Assembly (NCBI GenBank): GCA_021776175.1
Contig: JAJFGJ010000003.1
Span: 1-64,000 of the forward strand
Direction: 5' to 3'
Source: Kiloniellaceae bacterium
Lineage (GTDB): Bacteria; Pseudomonadota; Alphaproteobacteria; Kiloniellales; J153
DNA length: 64,000 nucleotides
The notes under the pieces were generated by a model. It was not told the DNA's origin. It saw nothing but the letters and a program-made list of their open reading frames with translations, and ran no database searches. Of the stretch, positions 44,627 to 53,539 are shown in pieces (within the stretch, counting starts at the first letter, position 1; every line of letters begins with the position of its first letter). The translations under genes were made by a program, and so were the position numbers.

Positions 44627-45247
44627 TCAGTTGAACAGGCCGTAGGGGTCTTTTTCCGGCGCCTGTTCCGGCTCCGGCGCGCTGTCGATCTCCGGCGGCG
44701 TGGGCAGCGTGATCCCTGCGCGCTCGGCCGCCCGCCGTCCCTTGACGATTGCCGCGTTCAGGTCGCCCTGGCTGCATAAACCCAGCAGCACGGGATCGCG
44801 AGGGCGGATGTTCGGCGAATTCCAGTGGCTACGGTCGCGCACGTTCTGGATCGTGTTCTTGGTCGTGCCAATCAGCTTGGCGATCTGCGAATCTTTCAAC
44901 TCCGGGTGGTGGCGCGCCAGCCAGGCGATTCCGTCCGGCTTGTCCTGGCGCTTGGCGACCGGTGTGTAGCGCGGCCCGCCGGTGCGTTTCTTTGGCGGCG
45001 GCAGTTCCCTCTTGGCCGCCTTCAGGCTGGCCTTGGGGTCTTTCTGGCAGCGCTCGATTTCTTCGAGGGTGAGTTGGCTGTTGGTGGTCGGATCGATACC
45101 CTGAATGCCGACCGCCACTTCCTCATCGGCGATGCCTTGAACCTCAAGCGGATGCAAGCCACAGAACTCCGCGATCTGCTCGAAGGTCAGCGTCGAGTTC
45201 TCGACCAGCCAAACGGCTGTCGCCTTGGGCATAAGGGGTTGAACCAT
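44627..45247 (-). CDS. trcR: Cell-cycle regulator TrcR (DUF1013)
   Basis: The start at 45247 follows AAGGAGGACTT, giving MVQPLMPKATAVWLVENSTL, the conserved DUF1013 beginning, and 206 residues. TFEQIAEFCGLHPLEVQGIA and LKDSQIAKLIGTTKNTIQNV are helix-turn-helix-like units. The DUF1013 family is named TrcR after work in alphaproteobacterial cell-cycle transcription. The protein should be a cytoplasmic DNA-binding regulator. It is a single gene on the minus strand with the PIG3 gene 160 bases upstream. Confidence 0.88.
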   Translation of the reverse strand: MVQPLMPKATAVWLVENSTLTFEQIAEFCGLHPLEVQGIADEEVAVGIQGIDPTTNSQLTLEEIERCQKDPKASLKAAKRELPPPKKRTGGPRYTPVAKRQDKPDGIAWLARHHPELKDSQIAKLIGTTKNTIQNVRDRSHWNSPNIRPRDPVLLGLCSQGDLNAAIVKGRRAAERAGITLPTPPEIDSAPEPEQAPEKDPYGLFN

Positions 45248-45406
45248 AAGTCCTCCTTCCGTGCGCCGGGCGGTCAAGCGCCAGCGCCGCGCCGCTTTCT
45301 ATCCTGGGACGCGATATCAGGGATGCCGTTGGATACTCTGAATATGGGCAGGGGCCAAGCCGAAAAAAGGGTTTCGCGGGGCGCCGCCCGCCGATTCCCA
45401 CAGGCC

Positions 45407-46405
45407 CTAGAGGGTCAAAACGATTTTGCCGATGTGTTGGCTCGATTCCATCAGGCGGTGGGCCTCCGCCGCCTGGGCCAGCGGAAAGGTCTTGTGAAGC
45501 ACGGGCTTGACCTGACCGGCCTCGATCAATGGCCACGCTTTTTCGCGCAAGGCCTCGGCGATCGCGCCCTTGAAAGCGACATCGCGGGCCCGCAGGGTCG
45601 AACCGGTGATCGTCAAACGCTTCAGCATGGCCGGCAGGAAATCCACCTCGGCCTTGGAGCCGCCCAGGAAGGCGATGAAGCAAAGCCGCCCGTCGGGGGC
45701 CAAAGCCTTGATGTCGCGCTGAATGTAATCGCCCCCCACCATGTCCAGGATAACGTCCACGCCCGCGCCGGTCGTCTCTTTCACGACCGCGACAAAATCT
45801 TCTTCCCGATAATTGATCGCCCGCTCGGCGCCGAGTTTTTCGCAAATACGGCATTTCTCGGCCGACCCGGCGGTCGCGAGAACCCGCGCGCCCATGGCCT
45901 TGGCCAGTTGTATCGCCGTGGTGCCGATACCCGAGGACCCGCCGTGGACCAGGAAGCTCTCGCCAGCTTTCAGGCCGCAACGATCGAACACATTGGACCA
46001 GACCGTGAAGAAGGTTTCGGGGATTCCCGCCGCCTCGATCAGGCTCAGTCCCTTGGGTATGGGCAGGCACTGGGCCGCCGGGGCGGCGCAATATTCGGCG
46101 TAGCCGCCCCCGGTCACCAAGGCCGTGACCTCGTCGCCCACTCGCAGGGGCCCGGCGCCTTCGCCAAGGGCGGCGACCCGCCCAGCGATTTCAAGGCCCG
46201 GTATATCCGAGGCGCCGGGCGGCGGCGGGTAGCCGCCCAGGCGTTGCAGCACATCCGGCCGGTTGACCCCGGCCGCCGCCACTTGGATCAGGACCTCGCC
46301 CGCGCCGGGCGTGGGCACCGGACGTTCGCCCGGGACCAGTACCTCGGGGCCGCCCGGCGCCTCGATCTCGATCGCGTTCATGGTTTTGGGCAAGGTGCCG
46401 GTCAT
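45407..46405 (-). CDS. NAD(P)H quinone oxidoreductase, PIG3 family
   Basis: Start at 46405; 332 residues. MNAIEIEAPGGPEVL, AAAGVNRPDVLQRLGGYPPP and FLVHGGSSGIGTTAIQLAKA are the hallmarks of the zinc-free MDR quinone oxidoreductase group (PIG3/TIGR02824). It reduces quinones or alkenals with NADPH in the cytoplasm. The divergent DUF1192 gene begins 92 bases away, an arrangement common in alphaproteobacteria. Confidence 0.9.
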   Translation of the reverse strand: MTGTLPKTMNAIEIEAPGGPEVLVPGERPVPTPGAGEVLIQVAAAGVNRPDVLQRLGGYPPPPGASDIPGLEIAGRVAALGEGAGPLRVGDEVTALVTGGGYAEYCAAPAAQCLPIPKGLSLIEAAGIPETFFTVWSNVFDRCGLKAGESFLVHGGSSGIGTTAIQLAKAMGARVLATAGSAEKCRICEKLGAERAINYREEDFVAVVKETTGAGVDVILDMVGGDYIQRDIKALAPDGRLCFIAFLGGSKAEVDFLPAMLKRLTITGSTLRARDVAFKGAIAEALREKAWPLIEAGQVKPVLHKTFPLAQAAEAHRLMESSQHIGKIVLTL

Positions 46406-46496
46406 GGGCCGTCTCCGTACAATTTGGGTTGCGCCGCGCGAAGGTCTAATATGACGTGCCAGGGCTGACAAGACACGGAATAGGAGGGGCGGCATC

Positions 46497-46679
46497 ATGG
46501 ATCTGGAGGATCTCGAGCCAAGAAAAAAAGCGGCCAAGCCCAAGGATCTGGAGGCCATGGGGGTCGAGGAATTGGATGCCTATCTTGCCGAGCTGGAGGC
46601 CGAGGCGGCGCGGGTCAAGGCCGCGATCGAGGGCAAGAAATCCTACCTCACCGGCGCGCAAGCCTTCTTCAAGCCCTAA
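46497..46679 (+). CDS. DUF1192 small protein
   Basis: The 60-residue protein begins after AGGAGGGGCGGC and reads as a coiled coil: MGVEELDAYLAELEAEAARV then KAAIEGKKSYLTGAQAFFK. This is the DUF1192 family, nearly always small and found next to a PIG3-type oxidoreductase gene in alphaproteobacteria. Function is unknown; its stop overlaps the convergent small gene by a few bases. Confidence 0.85.
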   Translation: MDLEDLEPRKKAAKPKDLEAMGVEELDAYLAELEAEAARVKAAIEGKKSYLTGAQAFFKP

Positions 46680-46894
46680 CGCTTGCGCGACCGCCAATAG
46701 AGCAACCAGCCGATTGGGCCGAGCAGCAGGACCATCACCAGCCAGCCGGCACGCGGACCCATGGGACACCGCGATCCCGGCGGCGGGGTCCAGGGTCCGC
46801 CGCGCCGCGAAAAGGCGACATGGCACAACGGCAGGACAAAGCCCAGGATCAGGATCGACCAAGCGGTTATTGTCGCGGACATGGGCGCCATCAT
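46676..46894 (-). CDS. Small two-span membrane protein, PLDc_N-like
   Basis: A 72-residue frame (ATG at 46894, or 46882) encodes two membrane helices (ITAWSILILGFVLPLCHVAF and WLVMVLLLGPIGWLLYWR) ending in basic RSRKR. The GPIGWLLYW motif resembles the phospholipase D nuclease N-terminal (PLDc_N) membrane domain, found alone in many bacteria. The ribosome site is weak. The stop shares bases with the end of the DUF1192 gene. No function is known. Confidence 0.6.
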   Translation of the reverse strand: MMAPMSATITAWSILILGFVLPLCHVAFSRRGGPWTPPPGSRCPMGPRAGWLVMVLLLGPIGWLLYWRSRKR

Positions 46895-46987
46895 GCGCGC
46901 GATTCGGCGAGATGTCAGCGTTTCTCGACGGCTGGCGGTGCCTCGGCTTAAAGTTCGCGCGCACCTTGCGCTAAGTTTCCAGGCGCC

Positions 46988-48151
46988 ATGCCGCCAAAGA
47001 GGGGAAAAGGGGTGAAGGCCACGGCCATCCAGGGAACGAACGAGCCACGCTTCGACGGGCTGCGCGATGCCTTCGCGGCCAATTTCGACCAAGGCCTCGA
47101 CCTGGGAGCGGCCCTCGCGGTAATCGCCGACGGGCAAGTGGTGGCCGATCTTTGGGGCGGCCATGGGGACGCGGCGGGCAAGAGGCCCTGGGGGCGCGAT
47201 ACGCTGGTCAACGTTTGGTCGACCACCAAGGGCCCGGTGGCCCTGGCCATCGCCATGCTGGTTGACCGGGGCGTGCTCGACTACGAGGCGCCGGTCGCGC
47301 GCACCTGGCCCGAATTCGCCGTTGGCGGCAAGCAGGATGTCAGCCTGGGAGATCTCATGGCGCACCGGGGCGGCCTGCCGGGATGCGGCCGGCCGGTGAC
47401 CATCGAGGACTTCTACGCCTGGCAACCCGTGGTCGATTGCCTGGCCGCCATGGCACCCATGTGGCCGCCGGGCGAGCAATGCGCCTACCACGCCTTAACC
47501 TACGGTCATCTTGCCGGGGAGGTGCTGCGCCGGGCCGATGGCCGCGCCATGGGCGCCTTCATCGCCGAAGAGATCGCCGGGCCGCTGGATGCCGCGTTCT
47601 TCGTCGGCTTGCCCGAGGCCGAGGACGGGCGCGCCGCCGAAATTATAGCCGGGCCGGGCGCCCATGATTCGGTCGAGCAGGCGGCCGCCAGGCCCTACGC
47701 GGCGGCGGCCTACCTCAACCCCCGCGCCGACCCAGAATGGGCGAACCAACGTGCTTGGCGGGCCGCCGAAATACCTGGCGCCAACGGACAGAGCGACGCC
47801 TTGGGGCTCGCGCGTATCTATGGCGCGCTGAGCCGGGGCGGCTCGTTCGGTGGCCACCGCCTGCTCGGCCCCGAGGCCATCGCCGCCATGACCGCCGAAC
47901 GCTTTCGCGGCCTTGAGGCGGGCTTCGACAATCCCATCGCTTTCGGTGCCGGCTTCATGCTCAATATGGACGGCCTGTTCGGGCCGTCGCCACGCGCCTT
48001 CGGTCATAGCGGCTGGGGCGGTTCCTTCGCCTTCGCGGACCCCGATACCGGCCTCGGCGTGGCCTATGTGGTGAACCGGATGCTGGGATTCGGCGACGAT
48101 CCCGACCCGCGCCGCCTTCGCCTGCTCGATGCTCTCTACGGCGCGCTCTGA
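46988..48151 (+). CDS. Serine beta-lactamase-like esterase (class C fold)
   Basis: The 387-residue protein has the S-x-x-K motif in NVWSTTKGPVAL, a Y-x-N equivalent in CAYHALTYGHLAGEVL and the third motif HSG in FGHSGWGGSF. This fits the EstB/beta-lactamase family esterases rather than true drug-resistance enzymes. There is no signal peptide, so it is cytoplasmic. The ATG at 46988 has a weak site; a GTG at 47012 with AGAGGGGAAAAGG before it is a strong alternative. The substrate is unknown. Confidence 0.85.
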   Translation: MPPKRGKGVKATAIQGTNEPRFDGLRDAFAANFDQGLDLGAALAVIADGQVVADLWGGHGDAAGKRPWGRDTLVNVWSTTKGPVALAIAMLVDRGVLDYEAPVARTWPEFAVGGKQDVSLGDLMAHRGGLPGCGRPVTIEDFYAWQPVVDCLAAMAPMWPPGEQCAYHALTYGHLAGEVLRRADGRAMGAFIAEEIAGPLDAAFFVGLPEAEDGRAAEIIAGPGAHDSVEQAAARPYAAAAYLNPRADPEWANQRAWRAAEIPGANGQSDALGLARIYGALSRGGSFGGHRLLGPEAIAAMTAERFRGLEAGFDNPIAFGAGFMLNMDGLFGPSPRAFGHSGWGGSFAFADPDTGLGVAYVVNRMLGFGDDPDPRRLRLLDALYGAL

Positions 48152-48256
48152 TCTACGAGCGGATCGCTTCTTGACGCTTGGGGTAGCGGGCCGTTCGTGG
48201 CGTTGCTATGTCTTGGTCTGGACGAAACCTCTTGATCTCGCGAAGGGAACACTTGG

Positions 48257-49036
48257 ATGTTGAAGGGTAAGACGGCGCTGGTGACCGGCTCGACCAGCGG
48301 CATAGGCCTGGGCATGGCCCGGGCCATGGCGGCCGAGGGCGCCAACATCGTGCTCAACGGCTTCGGCGATGAGGGGGAGATCGAGGCGGCCCGCGCCGGC
48401 CTCGCCAAGGACTGCGGAGTCGAGGTCGCCTATTCCGGCGCCGACATGTCCAAGCCCGCTGAAATCGTGGCCATGGTCGAGGAGGCGGAGGCGCGCTTCG
48501 GCGCCATCGACATCCTGGTCAACAACGCCGGTATTCAATACACCGCGACGATCGAGGACTTCCCGGTTGAAAAATGGGATGCGGTCATCGCGATCAATCT
48601 GTCGTCCGCGTTTCACACTACTCGCGCCGCCCTGCCCAAGATGCGCGCGCGCGGCTGGGGCCGGATCATCAATACCGCCTCGGCCCACGGTCTCGTCGCC
48701 TCGGTTGAAAAATCCGCCTACATCGCGGCCAAGCACGGGATTGTCGGCTTGACCAAGGTGACCGCCCTGGAAACCGCGGGCAGCGGCATCACCTGTAACG
48801 CCATTTGCCCCGGATGGGTGCTCACGCCGCTGGTGCAAACGCAGATCGACGCCCGCGCGGCGCGCAGCGGACTCGACGAGGCGGCGACCATTACCGCGAT
48901 GCTGGACCGGCAACCGACGAAGCAATTCGTGACCGTGGAGCAAATCGGTGGCCTGGCCTGTTTCCTGTGTTCGGACGCGGCGGCGCAAATGACCGGTGTG
49001 CCGATCCCCATCGACGGCGGATGGGTCGCGCAGTAG
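48257..49036 (+). CDS. bdhA: 3-hydroxybutyrate dehydrogenase
   Basis: The 259-residue SDR has VTGSTSGIGLGMARAMAAEG, NNAGIQYTATIEDFPVEKW, the catalytic serine in NTASAHGLVAS, YIAAK, and GGLACFLCSDAAAQMTG near the C-terminus. These fit D-beta-hydroxybutyrate dehydrogenase (BdhA), which oxidises 3-hydroxybutyrate to acetoacetate with NAD, normally in polyhydroxybutyrate breakdown. It stands alone. The intergenic region after it holds hairpins and may contain a small RNA. Confidence 0.9.
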   Translation: MLKGKTALVTGSTSGIGLGMARAMAAEGANIVLNGFGDEGEIEAARAGLAKDCGVEVAYSGADMSKPAEIVAMVEEAEARFGAIDILVNNAGIQYTATIEDFPVEKWDAVIAINLSSAFHTTRAALPKMRARGWGRIINTASAHGLVASVEKSAYIAAKHGIVGLTKVTALETAGSGITCNAICPGWVLTPLVQTQIDARAARSGLDEAATITAMLDRQPTKQFVTVEQIGGLACFLCSDAAAQMTGVPIPIDGGWVAQ

Positions 49037-49144
49037 CGGAGCGGGCGGTCCATCCGGTTAGGGCCGCCGCCCCCTTGCTTTATTAATTTACGCAACATTG
49101 TTTCGTTTTTTGTTAACCATTTTTTAGCAGTCTATGCTTAATAT

Positions 49145-49262
49145 GTATATCAGACGATCCTCGAGGCCCGCCCTGGGTCTCCGGTCGTTGAACGGATTAG
49201 GTTCCGTTCCTTGTAATGCCTCCCTGTTAACTTGCCGCCGGTTCGTCCGGCGGCACTTTCTT
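49145..49262 (+). ncRNA. Candidate small RNA between bdhA and metY
   Basis: A sigma70-like promoter is visible: TTGTTA (49110-49115), a 17-base spacer and TATGCT (49133-49138). About 115 bases downstream is a GC-rich hairpin, gccgccgg-ttcgt-ccggcggc (49234-49254), followed by actttcttt. The part between has no credible coding frame. I recognise no known RNA family, so this is a prediction only. Confidence 0.35.
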
Positions 49263-49475
49263 TGTGCCGTGGCGCCCGCGCCCGTCCGGGGTGGAGGCAA
49301 TTCGGCTTCGCATGTCTTGTGTTATGGTCCGCGCGCACCTACCAGGGGTCGTGGGTGCGAGGGGGTCTACAACCGCCAAGCCGTTGTTAACTATTCCGTT
49401 CTTGACTGCGGGCGCGACCCCGCATAGTGTCTCGGTCCGGCAAGTTGACAGGCTGAGGCGTTATAAAAAATTTGA

Positions 49476-49518
49476 GGGGCCGCGACCCGGCAAGGGGTCC
49501 GCGGCCCCCATTTTTTTG
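49476..49518 (+). terminator. Strong intrinsic terminator in the bdhA-metY spacer
   Basis: The hairpin ggggccgcg(a)ccc / ggggt-ccgcggcccc is followed by cattttttt. It lies 165 bases before the metY start, with no gene directly upstream. It could end an undetected short transcript or serve as an attenuator in the metY leader. The rest of the 640-base spacer contains no gene I can support. Confidence 0.8.
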
Positions 49519-49682
49519 ACCGGACGGCGGCCCTGCCGCCCTGCCGCCCTCTCGTGTGAGAATGGACAGGAGGGGGGAACCGTTGAGGCGCCCACCGGGT
49601 TTCGTGTAGCTTCGCTGGGCGCGCGTGGGCCGGTGGAGACCCCGCCCGGACCCGGAACGGCGTTAACGAATCGAGGTCATCC

Positions 49683-50981
49683 ATGGCCGATCCCAAGTTT
49701 CTGAAGTTCGACACCCTGGCCCTGCACGCGGGCCAGCAGCCGGATCCGGTGACCGGCGCGCGGGCGGTGCCGATCTATCAGACCACCTCCTATGTCTTTC
49801 GCGACAGCGAACATGCGGCCTCGCTGTTCAACCTGGAACGCGCCGGGCACATCTACAGCCGCATCTCCAATCCCACCGTCGCGGTTTTGGAGGAACGGGT
49901 CGCGGCCCTGGAACACGGCGTCGGCGCGATCGCGACCGCCTCGGGCCACGCGGCGCTGCACTTGGCCGTCGTCACCTTGATGGGGCAGGGCGGGCACATC
50001 GTCTCCTCGGCCTCGTTGTACGGCGGCAGCATCAACCTCTTCGGTTTGACCCTGCCGCGTTTCGGGATCGAGACGAGCTTCGTCAAGCCGCGCGATTTGG
50101 ATGGTTTCCGCGCCGCGATCCGCCCCGAAACCCGCCTGGTCTATGCCGAGACCCTGGGCAACCCCGGTCTGGAGGTGCTGGATATTCCAGCCTTGGCGCA
50201 AATCGCCCACGACGCCGGCCTGCCCCTGATGATCGATAACACCTTGGCCACGCCTTATCTGTGCCGGCCGGTCGAAATGGGCGCCGATATCGTGTTGCAC
50301 TCGGCGACCAAGTGGCTCGGCGGTCACGGTCTCGCCCTGGGCGGCGTTCTGATCGACGGGGGCCGCTTCGATTGGGAAAAGAGCGGTAAGTTCCCGACTC
50401 TGACCGAGCCCTACGCCGGGTATCACGGCATCGATTTCGCCGAGGAATTCGGCCCCCAGGCCTTGTCCATGCGCGCCCGCGCCGAGGGCCTGCGCGATTT
50501 CGGCGCCTGCATGAGCCCGCAGAACGCCTTCTATATCCTGCAAGGGGTCGAGACCCTGCCCCTGCGCCTCGAACGTCACATGTCCAACACGGCGAAGGTT
50601 CTGGAGTTTCTGAAATCGAGCGAGGCGATCGCCTGGGTCCTGCACCCCTCGCTGTCCAGCCACCCGGATCACGCGCTTGCCCAGCGCCTCTTGCCCAAGG
50701 GCGCGGGTTCCATCGTTAGCTTCGGGCTCAAGGGCGGCCGGGCGGCGGGCGCGCGCTTTATCGAGGCGTGCGCGCTTGCCTCCCACCTGGCCAATGTGGG
50801 CGATGCCAAGACCCTGGTCCTGCACCCCGCCAGCACCACCCATCAGCAGATGACCGCCGAACAGCTCGCCACCGCCGGGGTGGGCGAGGACATGATCCGC
50901 CTTTCGGTCGGCATCGAAGACCCCGAAGATATCGTGGCCGATCTGCGCCAAGCCATCCGCGCCTCGCAGAAGGTTCGATGA
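49683..50981 (+). CDS. metY: O-acetylhomoserine sulfhydrylase
   Basis: The 432-residue Cys/Met metabolism PLP enzyme begins FLKFDTLALHAGQQPDPVTG, with YQTTSYVFRDSEHAA, YSRISNPT, TASGHAALHLAV and the PLP lysine in VLHSATKWLGGHG. A long insertion before the C-terminal domain is typical of the MetY group (about 430 residues) as opposed to MetB/MetC. It makes homocysteine from O-acetylhomoserine and sulfide. The leader contains a terminator hairpin, so control by attenuation is possible. Confidence 0.92.
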   Translation: MADPKFLKFDTLALHAGQQPDPVTGARAVPIYQTTSYVFRDSEHAASLFNLERAGHIYSRISNPTVAVLEERVAALEHGVGAIATASGHAALHLAVVTLMGQGGHIVSSASLYGGSINLFGLTLPRFGIETSFVKPRDLDGFRAAIRPETRLVYAETLGNPGLEVLDIPALAQIAHDAGLPLMIDNTLATPYLCRPVEMGADIVLHSATKWLGGHGLALGGVLIDGGRFDWEKSGKFPTLTEPYAGYHGIDFAEEFGPQALSMRARAEGLRDFGACMSPQNAFYILQGVETLPLRLERHMSNTAKVLEFLKSSEAIAWVLHPSLSSHPDHALAQRLLPKGAGSIVSFGLKGGRAAGARFIEACALASHLANVGDAKTLVLHPASTTHQQMTAEQLATAGVGEDMIRLSVGIEDPEDIVADLRQAIRASQKVR

Positions 50982-51003
50982 TCCCGGTCATGGCACGGAC
51001 ATT

Positions 51004-51136
51004 TCCCCCCACCCTAACCCTCCCCCTCAAGGGGGGAGGGAAAAAGGAAAAGGCCGTCCATAATTCCAACGCCCTCTTGAGGGATGACCTCCCCCTTTCT
51101 CCCTCCCCCTTGAGGGGGGAGGGCCGGGGTGGGGGT
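51004..51136. repeat. Inverted pair of the dispersed GC-rich repeat, second locus
   Basis: A left copy at 51004-51043 (cccaccctaaccctccccct caaggggg) and an inverted right copy at 51100-51136 (ctccccctt gagggggg then agggccggggtggggg) reproduce the element at 26827-27007. In both places the two copies face each other across a short spacer. It separates metY from a hydrolase gene. Confidence 0.8.
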
Positions 51137-51171
51137 GACCTTCGTGCCCGGCGCGACGGTGTTAGAACCCC

Positions 51172-51960
51172 ATGAAGCTCACCGTCGATGGCTACGAGGT
51201 CTTTGCCGCGACCGGGGGACGGCCCTTCGATCCCGAGAAGCCGGCGGTCATATTCGTTCATGGCGCGGGCATGGATCATACGGTCTGGGCCCTGCAAACA
51301 CGCTACTTCGCCCATCACGGGCGCACGGTCCTGGCGCTCGACCTGCCGGGCCATGGCCGCTCGGCCGGAGAAGCCCTGTCCACCGTGGACGACATGGCCG
51401 CGTGGCTCGGCCGTTTCATGGACGCCGCCGGTTTGAGTGAGGCGGCCCTGGCCGGGCATTCCATGGGCGCCCTCATTGCCCTGAGCGCGGCGGCGGATCT
51501 GGAGGGGCGGGTGCGCGCCCTGGCTTTGCTCGGCGCCGCGCCGCGCATGGCGGTGCATCCCGATCTGCTTACCGCCGCGAAAGCGAACCAACATCTCGCG
51601 GTTGAGCTGGTCACGTCTTGGGGCCATGGCACCGCCGGACACCTGGGCGGCAACCGGGCGCCGGGCTTGTGGCTCATGGGCGGCGCGGAGCGGGTGCTGG
51701 AGCGCAGCCCGCCGGGCGTGCTGCATAATGACTTGGCCGCCTGCGACGCCTACACGGGCGCGATGGCGGCGGCGGCCAAGGTATCCTGTTCGTGCCGCAT
51801 AATTGCCGGCGACGGCGATCTCATGACCCCGGCCAAGGCCGGGGCCAAGCTGGCGGCGGCGATCGCGGGCGCCGAAATGACTCTTATCGCCGGCTGCGGA
51901 CACATGATGATGTTGGAGAGTTCCGATGAAACCCTGGATGCCCTAAGGAAAGTTCTGTGA
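51172..51960 (+). CDS. Alpha/beta hydrolase
   Basis: The 262-residue hydrolase has [14 protein letters not shown] (oxyanion motif), LDLPGHGRS, the nucleophile elbow [11 protein letters not shown], an acid in [15 protein letters not shown] and the late histidine in CGHMMMLES, so the Ser-Asp-His triad is complete. It overlaps the following thioesterase gene by four bases (GTGA), implying translational coupling. Together they may process an acyl thioester or ester substrate. Confidence 0.87.
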   Translation: MKLTVDGYEVFAATGGRPFDPEKPAVIFVHGAGMDHTVWALQTRYFAHHGRTVLALDLPGHGRSAGEALSTVDDMAAWLGRFMDAAGLSEAALAGHSMGALIALSAAADLEGRVRALALLGAAPRMAVHPDLLTAAKANQHLAVELVTSWGHGTAGHLGGNRAPGLWLMGGAERVLERSPPGVLHNDLAACDAYTGAMAAAAKVSCSCRIIAGDGDLMTPAKAGAKLAAAIAGAEMTLIAGCGHMMMLESSDETLDALRKVL

Positions 51961-52400
51961 ACGCCGAAACCCCCAGAATCGGCCGTGCCGATTTTCCCCA
52001 CTTTTTGACCATCCCGACCCGCTGGATGGACAACGACATCTACGGCCACGTCAACAACGTGGTCTATTATTCCTACTTCGACACGGTGATCGCCGACTAT
52101 CTGATCCACGCCGGGGGCCTGGATATTCACGAGGCGGCGGTGATCGGAGTGTGCGCCGAATCTGGGTGCCGCTACCGCGCCGCCTTCGCCTATCCCGAAG
52201 TCATCGAGGCAGGTATACGTGTCGGGCATCTAGGCCGGCGCAGCGCGCGCTACGAGATCGGTTTGTTCCAAGCCGGCGCGCCGCAGGCCGCCGCCGACGG
52301 GCACTTCGTCCACGTCTTCGTCGAGCGCGCGGCCATGAAGGCGGTGCCGATTCCCGACGGCATCCGGGCGGCGCTGGAAAAACTGGTGCCGGCGGACTAG
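51957..52400 (+). CDS. Acyl-CoA thioesterase, 4HBT/YbgC type
   Basis: A GTG start inside the stop of the preceding gene gives 147 residues. [20 protein letters not shown] contains the catalytic-type aspartate and the HVNN signature of hotdog-fold thioesterases. [20 protein letters not shown] and [10 protein letters not shown] are the usual later strands. It should hydrolyse an acyl-CoA in the cytoplasm. Coupling to the alpha/beta hydrolase gene suggests a shared substrate pathway. Confidence 0.88.
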   Translation: MNAETPRIGRADFPHFLTIPTRWMDNDIYGHVNNVVYYSYFDTVIADYLIHAGGLDIHEAAVIGVCAESGCRYRAAFAYPEVIEAGIRVGHLGRRSARYEIGLFQAGAPQAAADGHFVHVFVERAAMKAVPIPDGIRAALEKLVPAD

Positions 52401-52501
52401 GCCGGATTCGGACCTGCGGTCACAAAAACTTGAAACGTGAAATCTCTCGTAAGTGCCGTATAATTTTCAGGCATTATAACCTAATAGCGGGGGGCGCGAC
52501 C

Positions 52502-52906
52502 GTGTCCAGCCACGCGGCCATCCAATTCAAATTCGTCTTCGCACGGGGCGCGGCCGCCATGGCCCTCATGGTTACTCTAAGCGCCGTTGCTCTAAGTGCG
52601 TCTTTCGCGGCCAAGGCCGACGATCATTATATCTCCATGTCGGAAATCTTCCCGTCGGGAAAGTGTTCTTCGATCATTCCGAATTATGAGCTGATGATTT
52701 CCCGGTTCGCTGGCGGCGAACTCACGGAACACAATATTCAAAATGACCAGGGCGAGGTGATCGAAGTCATCACCACCTTCATTAACAAAGATCGCGACCA
52801 GTGGGCGACCGTCGGATCGCGGCGCGATACCAAGGTAATCTTCTGCCTCTACGCCTCCGGCATCGGCCAGGGCGCCGTTAATAGGCGAACCCTTCAAGCG
52901 GAGTAG
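52502..52906 (+). CDS. Small exported hypothetical protein
   Basis: The likely start is a GTG at 52502 after a GGGG stretch, giving 134 residues; an ATG at 52559 is an alternative. The signal segment MALMVTLSAVALSASFAAK ends in AKADD, so the mature part of about 90 residues is exported. It holds two cysteines that could form a disulfide (GKCSSIIP and IFCLYASG). I recognise no family. Confidence 0.6.
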   Translation: MSSHAAIQFKFVFARGAAAMALMVTLSAVALSASFAAKADDHYISMSEIFPSGKCSSIIPNYELMISRFAGGELTEHNIQNDQGEVIEVITTFINKDRDQWATVGSRRDTKVIFCLYASGIGQGAVNRRTLQAE

Positions 52907-52957
52907 GCCGGGCGGTTTCCCACCCGGCCGGAAAATGCGTGCTGTTAGCGGGCTGAG

Positions 52958-53428
52958 TTAGGCCGCCTTGCCTTCGAGGACCTTGCGCTTGGCCGGATCG
53001 GCCGCCGCGATCTTGATGCTTCGCGGCTTCATGGCCTCGGGGATCTCGCGTACCAGATCGATGTAGAGCTGGCCGTTTTCGAGTTTGGCGCCGGTCACCT
53101 CGATGTGGTCGGCCAGGTCGAAGCGCCGCTCGAAGCCCCGGGTCGCGATGCCGCGATGTAGGTACTTGACGCCGTCTTCGCCCTTTTCCTTCTTGCCGGA
53201 AATCGTGAGGCTGTTTTCCTTGACCGAGATGTCCAGTTCGTCCTCGCCGAATCCCGCGACGGCCATGACGATACGGTAATCGTCGCCGCCGGTTTTCTCG
53301 ATGTTGTAAGGGGGATAACTCAGCGTGCCCTCGTCGATCCGGGTCGTGGAATCGAGCAGGTTCATCATGCGGTCGAAGCCGACCGTGGCACGCAGAAGGG
53401 GAGTCAGATCGTTGCTACGCATAGCCAT
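52958..53428 (-). CDS. Small heat-shock protein (Hsp20/IbpA)
   Basis: The 156-residue protein has an N-terminal LLRATVGFDRMMNLL, the alpha-crystallin domain (YRIVMAVAGFGEDELDISVK through GFERRFDLADHIEV) and IPEAMKPRSI. It is an ATP-independent holdase of the IbpA class. The leader carries a ROSE-type thermometer and an RpoH-like promoter, so expression should rise on heat shock at both transcription and translation level. Confidence 0.92.
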   Translation of the reverse strand: MAMRSNDLTPLLRATVGFDRMMNLLDSTTRIDEGTLSYPPYNIEKTGGDDYRIVMAVAGFGEDELDISVKENSLTISGKKEKGEDGVKYLHRGIATRGFERRFDLADHIEVTGAKLENGQLYIDLVREIPEAMKPRSIKIAAADPAKRKVLEGKAA

Positions 53429-53532
53429 ATCCTCTCATGAGCAACATGGTTAACGGCAGGGTCCGCCACCATGGCCGAACCCGTCTATGCCTGCCGCCGT
53501 CCGGGACCCAAGTTAGCGGCATCCCCGGCGGC
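53429..53532 (-). promoter_or_regulatory. ROSE-type RNA thermometer in the hsp20 leader
   Basis: Just before the ATG, the RNA reads CCAUGUUGCUCAUGAGAGGA then UAUGG. UUGCU faces the Shine-Dalgarno AGGA in the UYGCU/AGGA pairing that defines ROSE elements, and CCAU can pair with AUGG, so both the ribosome site and the start codon are masked. Further upstream, cggcagg pairs with cctgccg as a second stem. The leader length of about 100 bases fits known ROSE elements. Confidence 0.75.
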
Positions 53533-53539
53533 ACCTTCG

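Noticed and set aside
44825..46468. 547-codon plus-strand frame
   Set aside because: It lies antisense to the TrcR and PIG3 genes, both clearly recognised on the minus strand.
49519..49682. SAM-II or SAH riboswitch before metY
   Set aside because: These occur before such genes in alphaproteobacteria, but I could not find the conserved SAM-II core or an SAH-like core in this leader.
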